NCBI RefSeq assembly: GCF_000374025.1
Contig: NZ_KB893186.1
Location: forward strand, 62,001-126,000
From: Spirosoma panaciterrae DSM 21099
GTDB taxonomy: Bacteria; Bacteroidota; Bacteroidia; Cytophagales; Spirosomataceae
DNA length: 64,000 nucleotides
Reading direction: 5' to 3'
Shown: piece by piece, positions 32,863-42,621 of the stretch
Position numbering within the stretch: position 1 is the stretch's first letter
Layout of the letters: every line of letters starts with the position of its first letter
The notes under the pieces: generated by a model
Database searches by the model: none
Seen by the model: the letters and a program-made list of their open reading frames with translations, nothing else
Told to the model about the DNA's origin: nothing
Made by a program: the position numbers and the translations under genes

Positions 32863-33315
32863 CTACAAAATTAAGCCAGAGGGGGACTTGACGCCGACGA
32901 GTTCGATTTCGAAAGTCAGATCATGACCAGCCAGAGGATGGTTTGCATCCAAAGTGACGTTCGTATCGGTGAGTTTACGAACAATGACCGGAATGGGCCG
33001 GGGATTCCCGTCCTCATGCATATTCAGGGTCATCCCTTCTTCAAGTGGAATATCGTCGGGAATATCCGTGCGGTTCAGCGTAAAAATCATTTCTTCGTTC
33101 GCTGCGCCATACGCATCTTCGACGGGTATGTTAATCGTTTTCTTTTCGCCCTGGTTCATGCCGGCAACGCCTTCGTCGAAGCCTTTAATCACCTGGCCAC
33201 TGCCCACCGTAAATTCAAGGGGGGTTCGTCCTGCCGACGAATCGAAAATCGTTCCATCAGCTAACGTGCCAGTATAATGAACCTGAACAGTGTCGCCAGA
33301 TTTTGCTTGTGCCAT
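32863..33315 (-). CDS. FKBP-type peptidyl-prolyl isomerase (SlyD-like)
   Basis: The 150-residue protein shows the split FKBP fold of the SlyD group: DTVQVHYTGTLADGTIFDSS at the start, GQVIKGFDEGVAGMNQGEKK, an insert-in-flap segment around DIPLEEGMTLNM, then DANHPLAGHDLTFEIELVGV. It isomerises proline bonds and acts as a folding helper in the cytoplasm. It lacks the histidine-rich metal tail of E. coli SlyD. A -7 box TATTTTTG lies 30 bases upstream on the minus strand. Confidence 0.93.
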   Translation of the reverse strand: MAQAKSGDTVQVHYTGTLADGTIFDSSAGRTPLEFTVGSGQVIKGFDEGVAGMNQGEKKTINIPVEDAYGAANEEMIFTLNRTDIPDDIPLEEGMTLNMHEDGNPRPIPVIVRKLTDTNVTLDANHPLAGHDLTFEIELVGVKSPSGLIL

Positions 33316-33344
33316 GATACAAATGGTTTGTTGTAATAATGCTA

Positions 33345-33352
33345 CAAAAATA
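33345..33352 (-). promoter_or_regulatory. -7 box for the FKBP gene
   Basis: Read on the minus strand the bases give TATTTTTG, an exact TAnnTTTG. The start codon follows about 30 bases downstream. No TTG is present at the expected -33 position. Confidence 0.4.
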
Positions 33353-33423
33353 CCGGAACTTCCGGCATGCGTTTACTTCATCACTAATTTTTAGCAACTC
33401 GCCAGACGATCGGAAAGTTTAAA

Positions 33424-33508
33424 AACAGGCTGAGGGTCATCACTTAAAAAACGCAGCTGCCTGATTTTAAGACCACTACACCTTTTAAACAATGACCCTC
33501 AGCTTGTT
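33424..33508 (-). terminator. Inverted repeat downstream of the sugar dehydrogenase fusion gene
   Basis: AACAGGCTGAGGGTCAT (33424-33440) pairs with ATGACCCTCAGCTTGTT (33492-33508) with one G-T pair. The spacer includes the palindrome GCAGCTGC. It stands about ten bases after the stop of the 961-residue fusion gene on the minus strand. Confidence 0.6.
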
Positions 33509-33518
33509 ATGTATCAAT

Positions 33519-36404
33519 TTACTGACTTACGGCGTCCATAAATTTTATTGTCGACAGCGACATTAAGGGCTGAATTGACTTGGCCTTGTCATTTTTGAAG
33601 ACAAAGTAAACGTCGTGTATGCCCTCGGTATCCTTCAGCGTCATTTTAACCGATGGAATCGGCCGTCTGAATGGATTGGCGGGGGGCGGGGTAGCGCCCG
33701 CAGTGGCTGATGTACTTTTTGGCGCCCCGGCAGCCGGTTGATTTGCCGCTCCCGATTCCATTTGCGCCATCAGCTTCGCCATATCTACCTCAGGTGCCAC
33801 TTCCAGCGTAGCTTCACCAATCATTGGGCCCGTGGGCGAATCAATGTGTACTTCAATCGTGCCGCCTGCGCTCCCTTCCCGGCGCTGAGCCGAGGCATTC
33901 AGGTCGAGTTTTTTGATCCCGGTCAGGTCAAGTTTTTGAAAACCGATGTATGAATTAGCGTACGGAATCACGTTCATTCCAGCCCCCATGCCCCGTGCTT
34001 TCAGCTCTGCTCCCTTCACAACGGCTGCACTCGAGGCATACACCTGAGCACTGCGAAGTACAATCAGGTTCTCAGAGGTTTGCGCCGGAATGCCTTTGCC
34101 CCCTCGGTCGGTGTAAGCGGCTCGCACCAATACGGACCCCTGCCCGTTGTCGCCTTCAGGCAATTTAACCACATAGGTTCCTTTCGTTGGCAACGTGCTG
34201 AACGTTTTCTCATTGCTGTTCAGGATATACTTCACAATGGTTTCGGCATCGGCTACCGACATAGCCGGGTGTCCGGGCATTGCCACATCACCCCAAACCC
34301 CTACACCACCATTGCGAATTTTCTTGACGAGTTTCTCGGTTGCATCGGCACTGCCCTTGTATTTGGTAGCAATGGCCGTAAACATCGGCCCTACTGATTT
34401 CGTAGCTACCTGATGACAAACTTTACAATCGCTCTGGGCGATAAGAGCTTGCGCCACAGCGTACTGTGTGGAGGCATCCACACTTCGCTGACCCTGAACC
34501 ACCTCCGCATAATCGAACCCTTCGGAGGTATAATCAATACTCATAGCCACTCGGGCCGGTGTAATTTTACCATCCGTCAGGCTACCATCCTCTTTATCGT
34601 CGACATTAACCGCGTATTGAATGGGCTGGTTCGGGAAGAAGAACGTTTTGTTGCCGGTCAGATTTACAGCCACGGACGGTGGTTCATTGCCCGCAATAAT
34701 TTTCACCGACTGGCTGTTAGAGGCTCCTTTTGGGTCAGTTACCGTAAGTTGGGCAGTATACACACCTGGCTTGTCGAAGGTTACGGCAGGATTGGCTTCA
34801 TTAAACACTTTCGGAGCCACACCTGGTGCCGATACTTTCCACTGATATTTCAGTTTATCGCCATCATAGTCTTTCGTGCCATCGGCCAGCAGGGTTAACT
34901 TCAGCGGAACCGTTCCACCCTGTTTACTGGCCGATGCAAACACGATTGGCTTCCGGTTGCCCCCATTGTATTCGATCCGCACCAGTCGGGAGTTGTTACT
35001 TTTCCGGAACCAGTTGCTTCCATATTCCAGTACATACATATCCCCGTCCGGGCCAAACTTCATATCAATTGGTTCAACCGGGTGGTAACTAGGCAGGAAA
35101 CGTTCCATCGATTTATAATTGCCCTCTGCATCCATCGTGATGGCCATAATCCAGCCTCTTGAGAAATCAGTGGCAATCCATTTGCCTTCGTAATAAGCCG
35201 GCCAGGGGCGCTTGGCTCCTTTGAAGTCGGCCTGGTGGTAGATCGGTCCCCCCGTTGCCGACCGAGACCCCGTGCCGACCAAAGGAAATTCTTCCGAAAC
35301 GCCATACGGGTAATAGATGAACGAAGGAGCCACGGGGGGTAACTCCCGCAACCCTGTGTTATTGGGCGAAGTATTGACCAGATGATCGGGGTCTTTTTTC
35401 TCCAGTGGCTTCTTTTCGGCATAATCATATACCGGGAATGCCTGCCGATTGCCGACAAACCACGGCCAGCCGAAATTACCGGGTTTCCGGGCCTGGTTCA
35501 ACTCATCATACCCCCTTGGACCAATTTCTGAGTCGGAGGTTGCATCCGGGCCAACTTCCCCCCAGTACACATAGCCCGTTTTGCTGTCGATCGAAATACG
35601 CCAGGCATTCCGGTGCCCCATCGAATAAATCTCAGGGCGGGCCTTAGCCGTTCCTTTCGGAAAAAGGTTTCCATCGGGAATGGTGTAGGTTCCATCGGGC
35701 TGAGGATGGATGCGCAGGATTTTCCCCCGCAGATCGTCGGTATTTCCGGCATGTCCCTGATCGTCCCAACTACTGCGGCCAGGACGCTCGTCGGTTTGAG
35801 CCGCCTGCTGGTTGCCCGTGTTGTTGCCAACGGTCAGATAGAGATTCCCGGTCCGGTCCCAGGTCATGCCGCCACCCGTATGGCAGCACACTTCGCGCTG
35901 CGTGGGCACTTCGAGCATTACTTTCTCCGACTTGTCGACCAGTTTACCATCCCGCAATTCCCAGCGGGTCAGGATATGTTTTTTCTCGGTTGGATGTGCG
36001 TAATACAGATACACCCAGTGATTCTGCTCAAAATTGGGATCGAGACTTAACCCCATCAGCCCCTCTTCAGCTTCCGTCACCCGCCCTTCGGCCGAGGTGT
36101 ATTTGGTATTGACCGGGATGGTAGCAATCAGGTCGACCGTTTTGGTAATCGGGTCATATTTTTTGAAAGCCCCTTTCCGTTCGATGATATAGGCCGTCCC
36201 ATCTTTGGCGACTTCAAACACCATGGGTTCATCAAGATCTTCGGCCAGAACAACGGGGGTAAATCGGCTCTCGTCGGGCTTCATGGTCCCTTCATCGACC
36301 ACAAACGACGCCAGGCCCACCACCAGCAGACTATTCAACGCCACGGTATACGGCCGTTTCCAGCGTGTCAGCCAGGTTTTTCGGGTAAAATTAGATTGAT
36401 TCAT
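33519..36404 (-). CDS. Secreted GSDH-type sugar dehydrogenase fused to PKD, cytochrome c and C-terminal beta domain
   Basis: This 961-residue protein has an N-terminal signal/anchor (hydrophobic 20-36), a GSDH propeller to about residue 470 (EGLMGLSLDPNFEQNHWVYLYY, GKILRIHPQPDGTY, YSMGHRNAWRISIDSKTG), a PKD domain near 480-575, a cytochrome c domain with CKVCH (Cys660, Cys663, His664) and an axial Met in VAMPGHPAM, and a C-terminal beta domain resembling a carbohydrate-binding module. Oxidised sugar could pass electrons directly to its own haem. The domain order is a known Bacteroidota pattern. It follows a Tat-exported TIM-barrel gene with a ten-base gap, so the two form an operon. Confidence 0.9.
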   Translation of the reverse strand: MNQSNFTRKTWLTRWKRPYTVALNSLLVVGLASFVVDEGTMKPDESRFTPVVLAEDLDEPMVFEVAKDGTAYIIERKGAFKKYDPITKTVDLIATIPVNTKYTSAEGRVTEAEEGLMGLSLDPNFEQNHWVYLYYAHPTEKKHILTRWELRDGKLVDKSEKVMLEVPTQREVCCHTGGGMTWDRTGNLYLTVGNNTGNQQAAQTDERPGRSSWDDQGHAGNTDDLRGKILRIHPQPDGTYTIPDGNLFPKGTAKARPEIYSMGHRNAWRISIDSKTGYVYWGEVGPDATSDSEIGPRGYDELNQARKPGNFGWPWFVGNRQAFPVYDYAEKKPLEKKDPDHLVNTSPNNTGLRELPPVAPSFIYYPYGVSEEFPLVGTGSRSATGGPIYHQADFKGAKRPWPAYYEGKWIATDFSRGWIMAITMDAEGNYKSMERFLPSYHPVEPIDMKFGPDGDMYVLEYGSNWFRKSNNSRLVRIEYNGGNRKPIVFASASKQGGTVPLKLTLLADGTKDYDGDKLKYQWKVSAPGVAPKVFNEANPAVTFDKPGVYTAQLTVTDPKGASNSQSVKIIAGNEPPSVAVNLTGNKTFFFPNQPIQYAVNVDDKEDGSLTDGKITPARVAMSIDYTSEGFDYAEVVQGQRSVDASTQYAVAQALIAQSDCKVCHQVATKSVGPMFTAIATKYKGSADATEKLVKKIRNGGVGVWGDVAMPGHPAMSVADAETIVKYILNSNEKTFSTLPTKGTYVVKLPEGDNGQGSVLVRAAYTDRGGKGIPAQTSENLIVLRSAQVYASSAAVVKGAELKARGMGAGMNVIPYANSYIGFQKLDLTGIKKLDLNASAQRREGSAGGTIEVHIDSPTGPMIGEATLEVAPEVDMAKLMAQMESGAANQPAAGAPKSTSATAGATPPPANPFRRPIPSVKMTLKDTEGIHDVYFVFKNDKAKSIQPLMSLSTIKFMDAVSQ

Positions 36405-36414
36405 AACAAAGGGA

Positions 36415-37386
36415 TTAAGCCTGTAGGTTCTTTAAATACGTATAGCTGGTTGTAATACTCTCAATGGGCTGAGCCGCCATATCCTGCTCTACAAAGAAAT
36501 ACTTTAAACCTGCTGTTTTGGCAGCCGCGAACGCGCTTTTGAAATCCACAACGCCGTTGCCTACTTCGGTAATCGTTTTCAGGTCGGACTTTATATCTTT
36601 GATATGCCAGAGTGGGAAACGACCGGGATGCTCTGCAAACAACTTGACGGGGTCTTTACCGGCTTTGACGGCCCAGGCCAGATCCAGTTCCATCTTCACC
36701 AGCTCTTTATCAGTTTGTGAAAGTATCAGCTCATACGGCGTTTTGCCCCCTTCTACAGGATCGAATTCGGTAGCATGGTTATGATAGGCAAAGCCAATAC
36801 CTGCTTTTTTACAGGCTTCACCCGTTTTCTGAAATACCTCAATCGACTTCTGAATTTCGTCGAGGGTAGCCACGGGTGTACTGGCGCATACGAGGTACGA
36901 CAAGCCCCCTTCACCCGCCTGATCGACCAGTTCCTTATAATTATCGCGCAGATTGAGCATGGGAGGCATCTTGGAAAAATCCATCGCTGGCCGTTGTGCG
37001 CCAGCTACTGGTCCGCCCCCCGGTGTTCCGGTAGTGCTGGCCGGTGGTGTGGGCCGTGGCCGGAAAGGTGCTCCACCGGCATGATGCCCACGCCATTTCA
37101 TCCCCAAGTCCTCTACCACTTTTTTAAACTCCCTGGCCGTATAGCCATAATATCCACCTTTCAGGCTAAATGCCGATTCCACCTCTTTATAACCGATAGC
37201 GGCTACTTTTTCGAGCGTTCCTTTGGGATCTTCGCTCATTGGTCGAAACAGGGTAAACAACTGTAAACCAATGGGCCGGGAAGCCATTGGTCCCATAAGC
37301 GACGTAGCCTGAGACAGTTGTGGCAATACAAAGCTCCCTAAGGTCAACGCTCCCGCATCACGTAGGAACGAACGTCTGGTTTTCAT
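36415..37386 (-). CDS. Tat-exported sugar isomerase/epimerase-like TIM-barrel protein
   Basis: The 323-residue protein starts with MKTRRSFLRDAGALTLGSFV, a twin-arginine signal, so it is exported folded. The body is an AP-endonuclease/xylose-isomerase-like TIM barrel: IGLQLFTLFRPM, FAYHNHATEFDP, ELDLAWAVKAG and PLWHIKDIKSD supply probable metal ligands. Members isomerise or epimerise sugars or 3-keto sugars. A proline- and glycine-rich insert lies near residues 105-130. Co-transcription with the downstream sugar dehydrogenase fusion suggests a shared periplasmic carbohydrate route. Substrate unknown. Confidence 0.88.
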   Translation of the reverse strand: MKTRRSFLRDAGALTLGSFVLPQLSQATSLMGPMASRPIGLQLFTLFRPMSEDPKGTLEKVAAIGYKEVESAFSLKGGYYGYTAREFKKVVEDLGMKWRGHHAGGAPFRPRPTPPASTTGTPGGGPVAGAQRPAMDFSKMPPMLNLRDNYKELVDQAGEGGLSYLVCASTPVATLDEIQKSIEVFQKTGEACKKAGIGFAYHNHATEFDPVEGGKTPYELILSQTDKELVKMELDLAWAVKAGKDPVKLFAEHPGRFPLWHIKDIKSDLKTITEVGNGVVDFKSAFAAAKTAGLKYFFVEQDMAAQPIESITTSYTYLKNLQA

Positions 37387-37719
37387 AGGCTGGTTTGTTA
37401 GGTTTTCGACAGGAATTACGCTATCGAATCATGTAGAAATACAAATTATCAATCAAATCAACAGCAGTTTAGGCACTCTCGGAAATGCAATAGACCGGAA
37501 GCTCACAAACATCGGCAGACAGCCCGTTTCAACCGACGAATCTGCCCGGCAAATCCATATCCTCCAAATCAGGTCCTTCATTGGGCGAGTATCCTGCCGA
37601 AAAGCAACAATCTCCCGGATACTACCTCCGAAAGTACCTGAATTTTTCTGCAAAAAAATGGGGTCCGGTACGTACCGGACCCCAACCAATGCCCTAACAA
37701 GGGTATTATCTGCTGCTGC
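37387..37719. other. Intergenic region between proS and the TIM-barrel gene
   Basis: These 333 bases hold the proS terminator at 37651-37683 and upstream sequence for the minus-strand TIM-barrel operon. A 78-codon frame here is not convincing: it has unusual composition, no family resemblance and runs through the terminator hairpin. Confidence 0.5.
37651..37683 (-). terminator. Rho-independent terminator of proS
   Basis: The 24-bp perfect palindrome GGGGTCCGGTAC/GTACCGGACCCC (37660-37683) is followed on the minus strand by A then a T-tract. It stands 36 bases after the proS stop. Confidence 0.9.
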
Positions 37720-39189
37720 TTAATACGCCCGGGCAAAAACCACTCGCCCCTTCGACGGTTTTCCGGAATACACACAAACCCCTTCTTCTGGCTTCTGGTC
37801 GAAAGGAATGCAACGTATCGTCGCTTTGGTCGCTTCTTTGATGGCTTCCTCAGTTTCCGAAGTACCATCCCAGTGCGCCAGTACGAAACCATTCTCTATC
37901 TGCGTCTGGAACTCCTCAAACGTATCGACGGTAACGGTATGCTCCTCCCGAAACGCTTTAGCTTTGTTGTAAATCGTTTGTTGAATATCCTCCAGCAAGG
38001 CTTTAATTCGTTCGGTGAGCCCATAGAAGGGCACCGTTTCTTTCGTTTTCAGATCACGGCGGGCAATTTCAACGGTGCCATTTTCCAGATCACGGCCACC
38101 CATTGCCAGCCGTATAGGAACGCCACGGAGCTCATATTCAGCGAATTTCCAGCCAGGTTTATTGGCATCCGAATCATCGTATTTAACCGAAACCCCGGCT
38201 TTGCGAAGTTCCTGAACGAATGGTTTAATCTTAGCCGAAATCTGTTCAAGTTGTTCTTCCGTTCGGTAAATCGGCACAATAACCACTTGAATTGGCGCCA
38301 GTTTGGGAGGCAGCACCAACCCATCGTCGTCGGAATGAGCCATGATCAATGCCCCCATCAGCCGGGTCGAAACGCCCCAGGAAGTCCCCCATACATAATC
38401 CAACTGATTCTGTTTGTTGAGGAACTGTACATCGAACGCTTTCGCGAAATTCTGCCCTAAAAAGTGAGAAGTACCCGCCTGAAGGGCTTTGCCATCCTGC
38501 ATCATCGCTTCAATACACAGGGTATCTTCCGCGCCGGCAAAACGCTCATTCGGTGTTTTAGAGCCTTTGATGACCGGCACGGCCATCCATTCTTCGGCAA
38601 ACTGGGCGTACACATCGAGCATTTGCCGGGTTTCGGCCTGTGCTTCTTCGGCAGTGGCATGGGCTGTGTGGCCTTCCTGCCAGAGGAATTCGGCTGTTCG
38701 CAGGAAAATTCGTGTACGCATTTCCCAACGAACCACATTGGCCCACTGGTTGATAAGCAACGGCAGATCACGGTACGACTGAATCCAGTTTTTGTAGGTA
38801 CTCCAGATAACCGTTTCTGAGGTGGGCCGTACAATAAGTTCTTCTTCCAGTTTCGCTTCCGGGTCTACAATTACCCCCGAGCCATCCTCGGCATTTTTCA
38901 ACCGATAATGGGTCACAACAGCGCATTCTTTGGCAAAGCCCTCAACGTGCGATGCCTCCTTGCTCAGGTACGATTTTGGAATGAACAAAGGGAAATAGGC
39001 GTTGGTATGGCCCGTTTCCTTGAACATATCGTCCAGTGCCCGCTGCATTTTTTCCCAGATCGAAAATCCATATGGTTTGATAACCATACAGCCGCGAACC
39101 GCCGAATTTTCGGCCAGATCGGCTTTTTTAATTAACTCATTGTACCACTCGGAGTAGTTTTCACTACGGGACGGAATTGCTTTAGCCAT
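37720..39189 (-). CDS. proS: Proline--tRNA ligase (eukaryote/archaeal-like type)
   Basis: At 489 residues without the bacterial editing insertion, this is the shorter ProS type. It starts with [20 protein letters not shown], then [17 protein letters not shown], class II motif 2 and 3 regions [25 protein letters not shown], an anticodon-binding domain with QVVIVPIY and a C-terminal zinc-binding-like region ending GRVVFARAY. It charges tRNA-Pro in the cytoplasm. This type is usual in Bacteroidota. The gene ends with a strong palindromic terminator. Confidence 0.96.
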   Translation of the reverse strand: MAKAIPSRSENYSEWYNELIKKADLAENSAVRGCMVIKPYGFSIWEKMQRALDDMFKETGHTNAYFPLFIPKSYLSKEASHVEGFAKECAVVTHYRLKNAEDGSGVIVDPEAKLEEELIVRPTSETVIWSTYKNWIQSYRDLPLLINQWANVVRWEMRTRIFLRTAEFLWQEGHTAHATAEEAQAETRQMLDVYAQFAEEWMAVPVIKGSKTPNERFAGAEDTLCIEAMMQDGKALQAGTSHFLGQNFAKAFDVQFLNKQNQLDYVWGTSWGVSTRLMGALIMAHSDDDGLVLPPKLAPIQVVIVPIYRTEEQLEQISAKIKPFVQELRKAGVSVKYDDSDANKPGWKFAEYELRGVPIRLAMGGRDLENGTVEIARRDLKTKETVPFYGLTERIKALLEDIQQTIYNKAKAFREEHTVTVDTFEEFQTQIENGFVLAHWDGTSETEEAIKEATKATIRCIPFDQKPEEGVCVYSGKPSKGRVVFARAY

Positions 39190-39364
39190 ACAATTGACGT
39201 TTGACGTTCGACCTCCGACAACTTAAGTTGACTTTTTAGCATGGCAAACCGCACGATAACTGTCTGCCCATCAGCCAACATCACTCGTCAGATGACAAAC
39301 TTCAAACTAATTTTAGAAACGAATTAAACCTTAATTAACTATTTGGAGTCTAATAGGAAAGAAG

Positions 39365-39394
39365 TTGCAAAGATAAGTTTTTGCTCTATTTTTG
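39365..39394 (+). promoter_or_regulatory. Promoter of the Tyr/Ser-rich lipoprotein gene
   Basis: TTG at 39365-39367, 19 bases, then TATTTTTG at 39387-39394, an exact TAnnTTTG. This leaves a leader of roughly 75 bases before the ATG at 39475. It is one of the cleanest promoter matches in the window. Confidence 0.65.
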
Positions 39395-39474
39395 TAATTA
39401 AACCAGTCAATCCTGTGTTATAGTATTGACGTGGTAGTAAGCATAAGCTTTTTTACGTTTAATTCCCTTGCCAA

Positions 39475-40758
39475 ATGAAAACGCAACGACTATATTCTTA
39501 TCTGACGTTGGCTGCGCTGCTGAGCATCTGGAGTTGTACCTCCAGTCGGCAAACAGCACAGAACGCCAGTGATGTAGATGATTTGTATGGCAGTGCCGGT
39601 GGTTCGCCAGTGTATGCCAGCAACCGTCAGTCCGATGATTTCAGTGCGCAGCCGTATAGCCGCTCACAACGTCAGCAGCGGTTGAACCGCAATGCGAATC
39701 CTGATTACAACGACGAACAGCAAGGCTTCAATTCCAACACGGATGACTATTACACGGAATTGAGCGCCCGTAAGCTGAACCGTGGCCTCTCCCCCGATCC
39801 GGGCTGGAACGACGACGGGACGAATGCCTATAACTCCGGTTTTGTTAATGGCTACAATGCCGCAACGACTTCGGCTTATAGCTGGAATCGCTGGGGATTC
39901 AACAACACTGGTTTTTATTCGGGTCTGGGTTTAGGCTTAGGCATGGGTGCTTTTGGTTATGGGTATCCGGGATTCAGTTTTGGATTCGGCAGTCCGTTTT
40001 ACCGACCATATGCGTATAGCCCATTCTATTCGCCCTTCGGATATGGCAGTTACTATGATCCGTTTTACAGCTCGTTTGCCTACGGCTATGGTGGCTACTA
40101 CAGTCCGTTCTATTCTTCGTATTACGGCTATGGCGGCTTCTACAACCCTATCTACGTAAACAACGTATACGTGTCGGGTGCGGATCCATATCGTAACCGG
40201 ACTTACAACCGGACTTTTGAGCGGTCGTCTGGGCGTTATACCTCTTCCTTCGACAATTCGGCCCGTTCCTACAATTCCAATGGTGGTCGTGCGGCAGCAA
40301 CGAATACCAGCCGGGGCGATGGTTACTATGCTCGTCCTAGCAACGGCAGCAGCCGGGGCAACTATTATTACGATAACAGTGCCAGCAGCAACGGTCGGGT
40401 AAGCGCTAACTCAGCCGCTCCATCCTACAACAGCAACTCCGGAAGTTCGGAATACTATTCTCGTCCACGCGAAAGCAGCCGGGGTAGCTATACGCCATCA
40501 GGTGGTAACTTTACAGGCGGCAACAATCGTAGCAGTTACCAAAGCCAGAGCTATAGCCAGCCAAGCTTCAATCAGCCAAGCCGAGGCAGCTATCAGCAAT
40601 CGCAGCCCAGCTTCAGTCAGCCGAGCCACAACCAACCGAGCTTTAACAGTGCGCCAAGTCGCAGTTTCAGCTCGCCCAGCTTCAGCGCCCCCAGTGGTGG
40701 TGGCGGTGGTGGCTTCTCGGGTGGCGGTGGTCACTCAGGCGGCCGTGGCCCACGCTAA
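39475..40758 (+). CDS. Low-complexity Tyr/Ser/Gly/Asn-rich lipoprotein
   Basis: The 427-residue protein has a lipoprotein signal with lipobox IWSC (Cys21). A middle block (about 155-230) is made of short Tyr-, Phe-, Gly- and Pro-rich units such as YSPFYSPFGYGSYYDPFY and YGYGGYYSPFYSSYYGYG, and the remainder is rich in Ser, Asn and Gln, with PSFSQPS-type units and a Gly-rich end (SGGGGGGFSGGGGH). Such composition suggests an extended or self-associating surface protein. Similar lipoproteins occur in Spirosoma-like genomes but their function is unknown. No catalytic motif is visible. Confidence 0.75.
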   Translation: MKTQRLYSYLTLAALLSIWSCTSSRQTAQNASDVDDLYGSAGGSPVYASNRQSDDFSAQPYSRSQRQQRLNRNANPDYNDEQQGFNSNTDDYYTELSARKLNRGLSPDPGWNDDGTNAYNSGFVNGYNAATTSAYSWNRWGFNNTGFYSGLGLGLGMGAFGYGYPGFSFGFGSPFYRPYAYSPFYSPFGYGSYYDPFYSSFAYGYGGYYSPFYSSYYGYGGFYNPIYVNNVYVSGADPYRNRTYNRTFERSSGRYTSSFDNSARSYNSNGGRAAATNTSRGDGYYARPSNGSSRGNYYYDNSASSNGRVSANSAAPSYNSNSGSSEYYSRPRESSRGSYTPSGGNFTGGNNRSSYQSQSYSQPSFNQPSRGSYQQSQPSFSQPSHNQPSFNSAPSRSFSSPSFSAPSGGGGGGFSGGGGHSGGRGPR

Positions 40759-40781
40759 TACACTTGCTTAAAATTTGATAA

Positions 40782-40818
40782 AAAATCCCCGCTAGTTAGG
40801 ACAATTAGCGGGGATTTT
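40782..40818 (+). terminator. Terminator of the Tyr/Ser-rich lipoprotein gene
   Basis: AAAATCCCCGCTA (40782-40794) pairs with TAGCGGGGATTTT (40806-40818) around an eleven-base loop, and the 3' arm ends in a T-tract. Confidence 0.85.
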
Positions 40819-41035
40819 CGTTTTAGTTACGATTAGTTTATCGTTTTTACCTAAAGCTTGTCCAATGAGGGTGCGAATCGCTGGTAGTTATCCCGTTTCA
40901 CTTAAACGATCCTCTCTTGATCTGGCATTAAACCCTAAACTAATTTTATCCCGATTAAACGTTTATACGTTATGGTGTTCTAATGCGTATACCTATCGCA
41001 TGATCCACCAACCGCTTTTATAAAGCTTTAAGAAC

Positions 41036-42607
41036 ATGACTAAACCGTTTTATTTTACAGTGGCCTTAGGGTTACTTTCGCATCTGGCCTTTAGCCAGGG
41101 AGCGTCGTATGAATATGCCGATGATGCATTTCGCTATTCCGATTTCAGTCAGAATGGTACCGCCCGATTTCGGGGTATTGGGGGGAATCATGCCGCTCTG
41201 GGTGGCGATGCGAGTAATTTGTCAGGCAACCCCGCAGGGCTGGCATTCTACAACCGCTCTGAGCTAAGTATCAGTCCGATGTTTACCTCGGCCAATAACC
41301 AGAATACATTTTTGGGGTCACAAATCAATAGTAGTGCCGGTAAGGTAAGTATTGGTCAGTTTGGGTTGATATTGCCCGGAAGCAGTAATGGGAGTCGTCG
41401 ATGGCGACGTTCGGCCTTTGGGGTTAGCTATTCCCAGAATGTCAATTTTTTTGATTACGTCGATGCACGTGGGCTGAATAACAACCCGAACTCGTCCATT
41501 GCCCAAACGTATATCAATGCAGCTAATTCGGCAGCGTACAGCGAGAAAGAACTAAGCGACTCGTTTTATCCAAATAGTAAACAGGCCGATTTTCGGGAAG
41601 CGGCTGCCTATGGACTATACCTGATCAACCCAACCGACCTTGGCAACAATGGTTCAGGCCCTCCCTACACACGCTATGATGCAACCGTTCAGAAAGATCA
41701 GCGATCAACCATCAGCCGTTCGGGCACCAATTCGCAATGGACATTCTCGTATGCAGGCAATTTAGACGATAAGTTTTATATCGGTGGCTCCCTGGCTTTA
41801 ACCCACCTCCGCTATTCGTCGGAAGTTGCTTTTCTGGAAACCCCGGTCAACGGAAAGGTTTTTACCAATTACGGCCAAACCAATCGACTCGATGTAAAAG
41901 GAAGCGGCATCAATGCATCGCTTGGGTTTATTTATAAGATTGTCCCTCAGTTTCAGGTAGGTGGTACGATTATCTCGCCAACGATCAGCAGTGCCAATGA
42001 AACATTTGGTCAAACCCTGAATGCCGTTGCAAAAGATCCAAAGTTGGTACTGACCACCAACTACGTAGATGTAGTCGACCCTTCCAATGATTTCAACTAC
42101 ACCCTGCAAACCCCATTACGGGCGTCGGGCGGAGCCACGTATTTTCTGGGAAATGGTAAGATCGGATTCCTGACGGCTACAGCCGAATATGTCAACTATC
42201 AGGGGATGCGGGTTCGTACAACGGCCTTTACCAATCAACAGGATAACACCGATTTCAAAAATGATGTGAAGCGATTCGTACAGGACACCTATCAAAATGT
42301 GTTCAACGTTCGGGGAGGTGCCGAAATCAGAGCGGGCATCTTACGCGTTCGGGCCGGTGTTGCCTACTTGCCCAGTGCGTATAAAATTGACCTGGATCGG
42401 GTCGCCAAAGCGGATCGTTCGAAGCTTATACTTTCGGCCGGATTAGGGGTTCGTAACGATCGCTTCTTTGCGGATCTATCGGGTTCATACCTGACCTACA
42501 AATCAGGCTATTCCCCTTTTGAATTGCCCAACAGTTCGGATACGCCAACCGTTGCCACCAACAATCGGTATACGAACCTCATGCTGTCGATGGGGGTATT
42601 TTTTTAA
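41036..42607 (+). CDS. OmpP1/FadL-family outer membrane protein
   Basis: The 523-residue protein has a signal peptide (about 1-20, HLAFSQG) and a barrel-rich body. The N-terminal region GTARFRGIGGNHAALGGDASNLSGNPAGLAFYNRSELS is the characteristic start of Bacteroidota OmpP1/FadL-type transporters, which carry hydrophobic compounds across the outer membrane. The end (NRYTNLMLSMGVFF) finishes with an aromatic residue as is usual for barrels. Possible cargo is unknown. It converges on the hybrid sensor gene with a long hairpin between them. Confidence 0.88.
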   Translation: MTKPFYFTVALGLLSHLAFSQGASYEYADDAFRYSDFSQNGTARFRGIGGNHAALGGDASNLSGNPAGLAFYNRSELSISPMFTSANNQNTFLGSQINSSAGKVSIGQFGLILPGSSNGSRRWRRSAFGVSYSQNVNFFDYVDARGLNNNPNSSIAQTYINAANSAAYSEKELSDSFYPNSKQADFREAAAYGLYLINPTDLGNNGSGPPYTRYDATVQKDQRSTISRSGTNSQWTFSYAGNLDDKFYIGGSLALTHLRYSSEVAFLETPVNGKVFTNYGQTNRLDVKGSGINASLGFIYKIVPQFQVGGTIISPTISSANETFGQTLNAVAKDPKLVLTTNYVDVVDPSNDFNYTLQTPLRASGGATYFLGNGKIGFLTATAEYVNYQGMRVRTTAFTNQQDNTDFKNDVKRFVQDTYQNVFNVRGGAEIRAGILRVRAGVAYLPSAYKIDLDRVAKADRSKLILSAGLGVRNDRFFADLSGSYLTYKSGYSPFELPNSSDTPTVATNNRYTNLMLSMGVFF

Positions 42608-42621
42608 CGTAATTGGGTGCG

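Noticed and set aside
37453-37689. 78-codon minus-strand frame between proS and the TIM-barrel gene
   Set aside because: It runs through the proS terminator hairpin, has atypical composition, and matches nothing I recognise.
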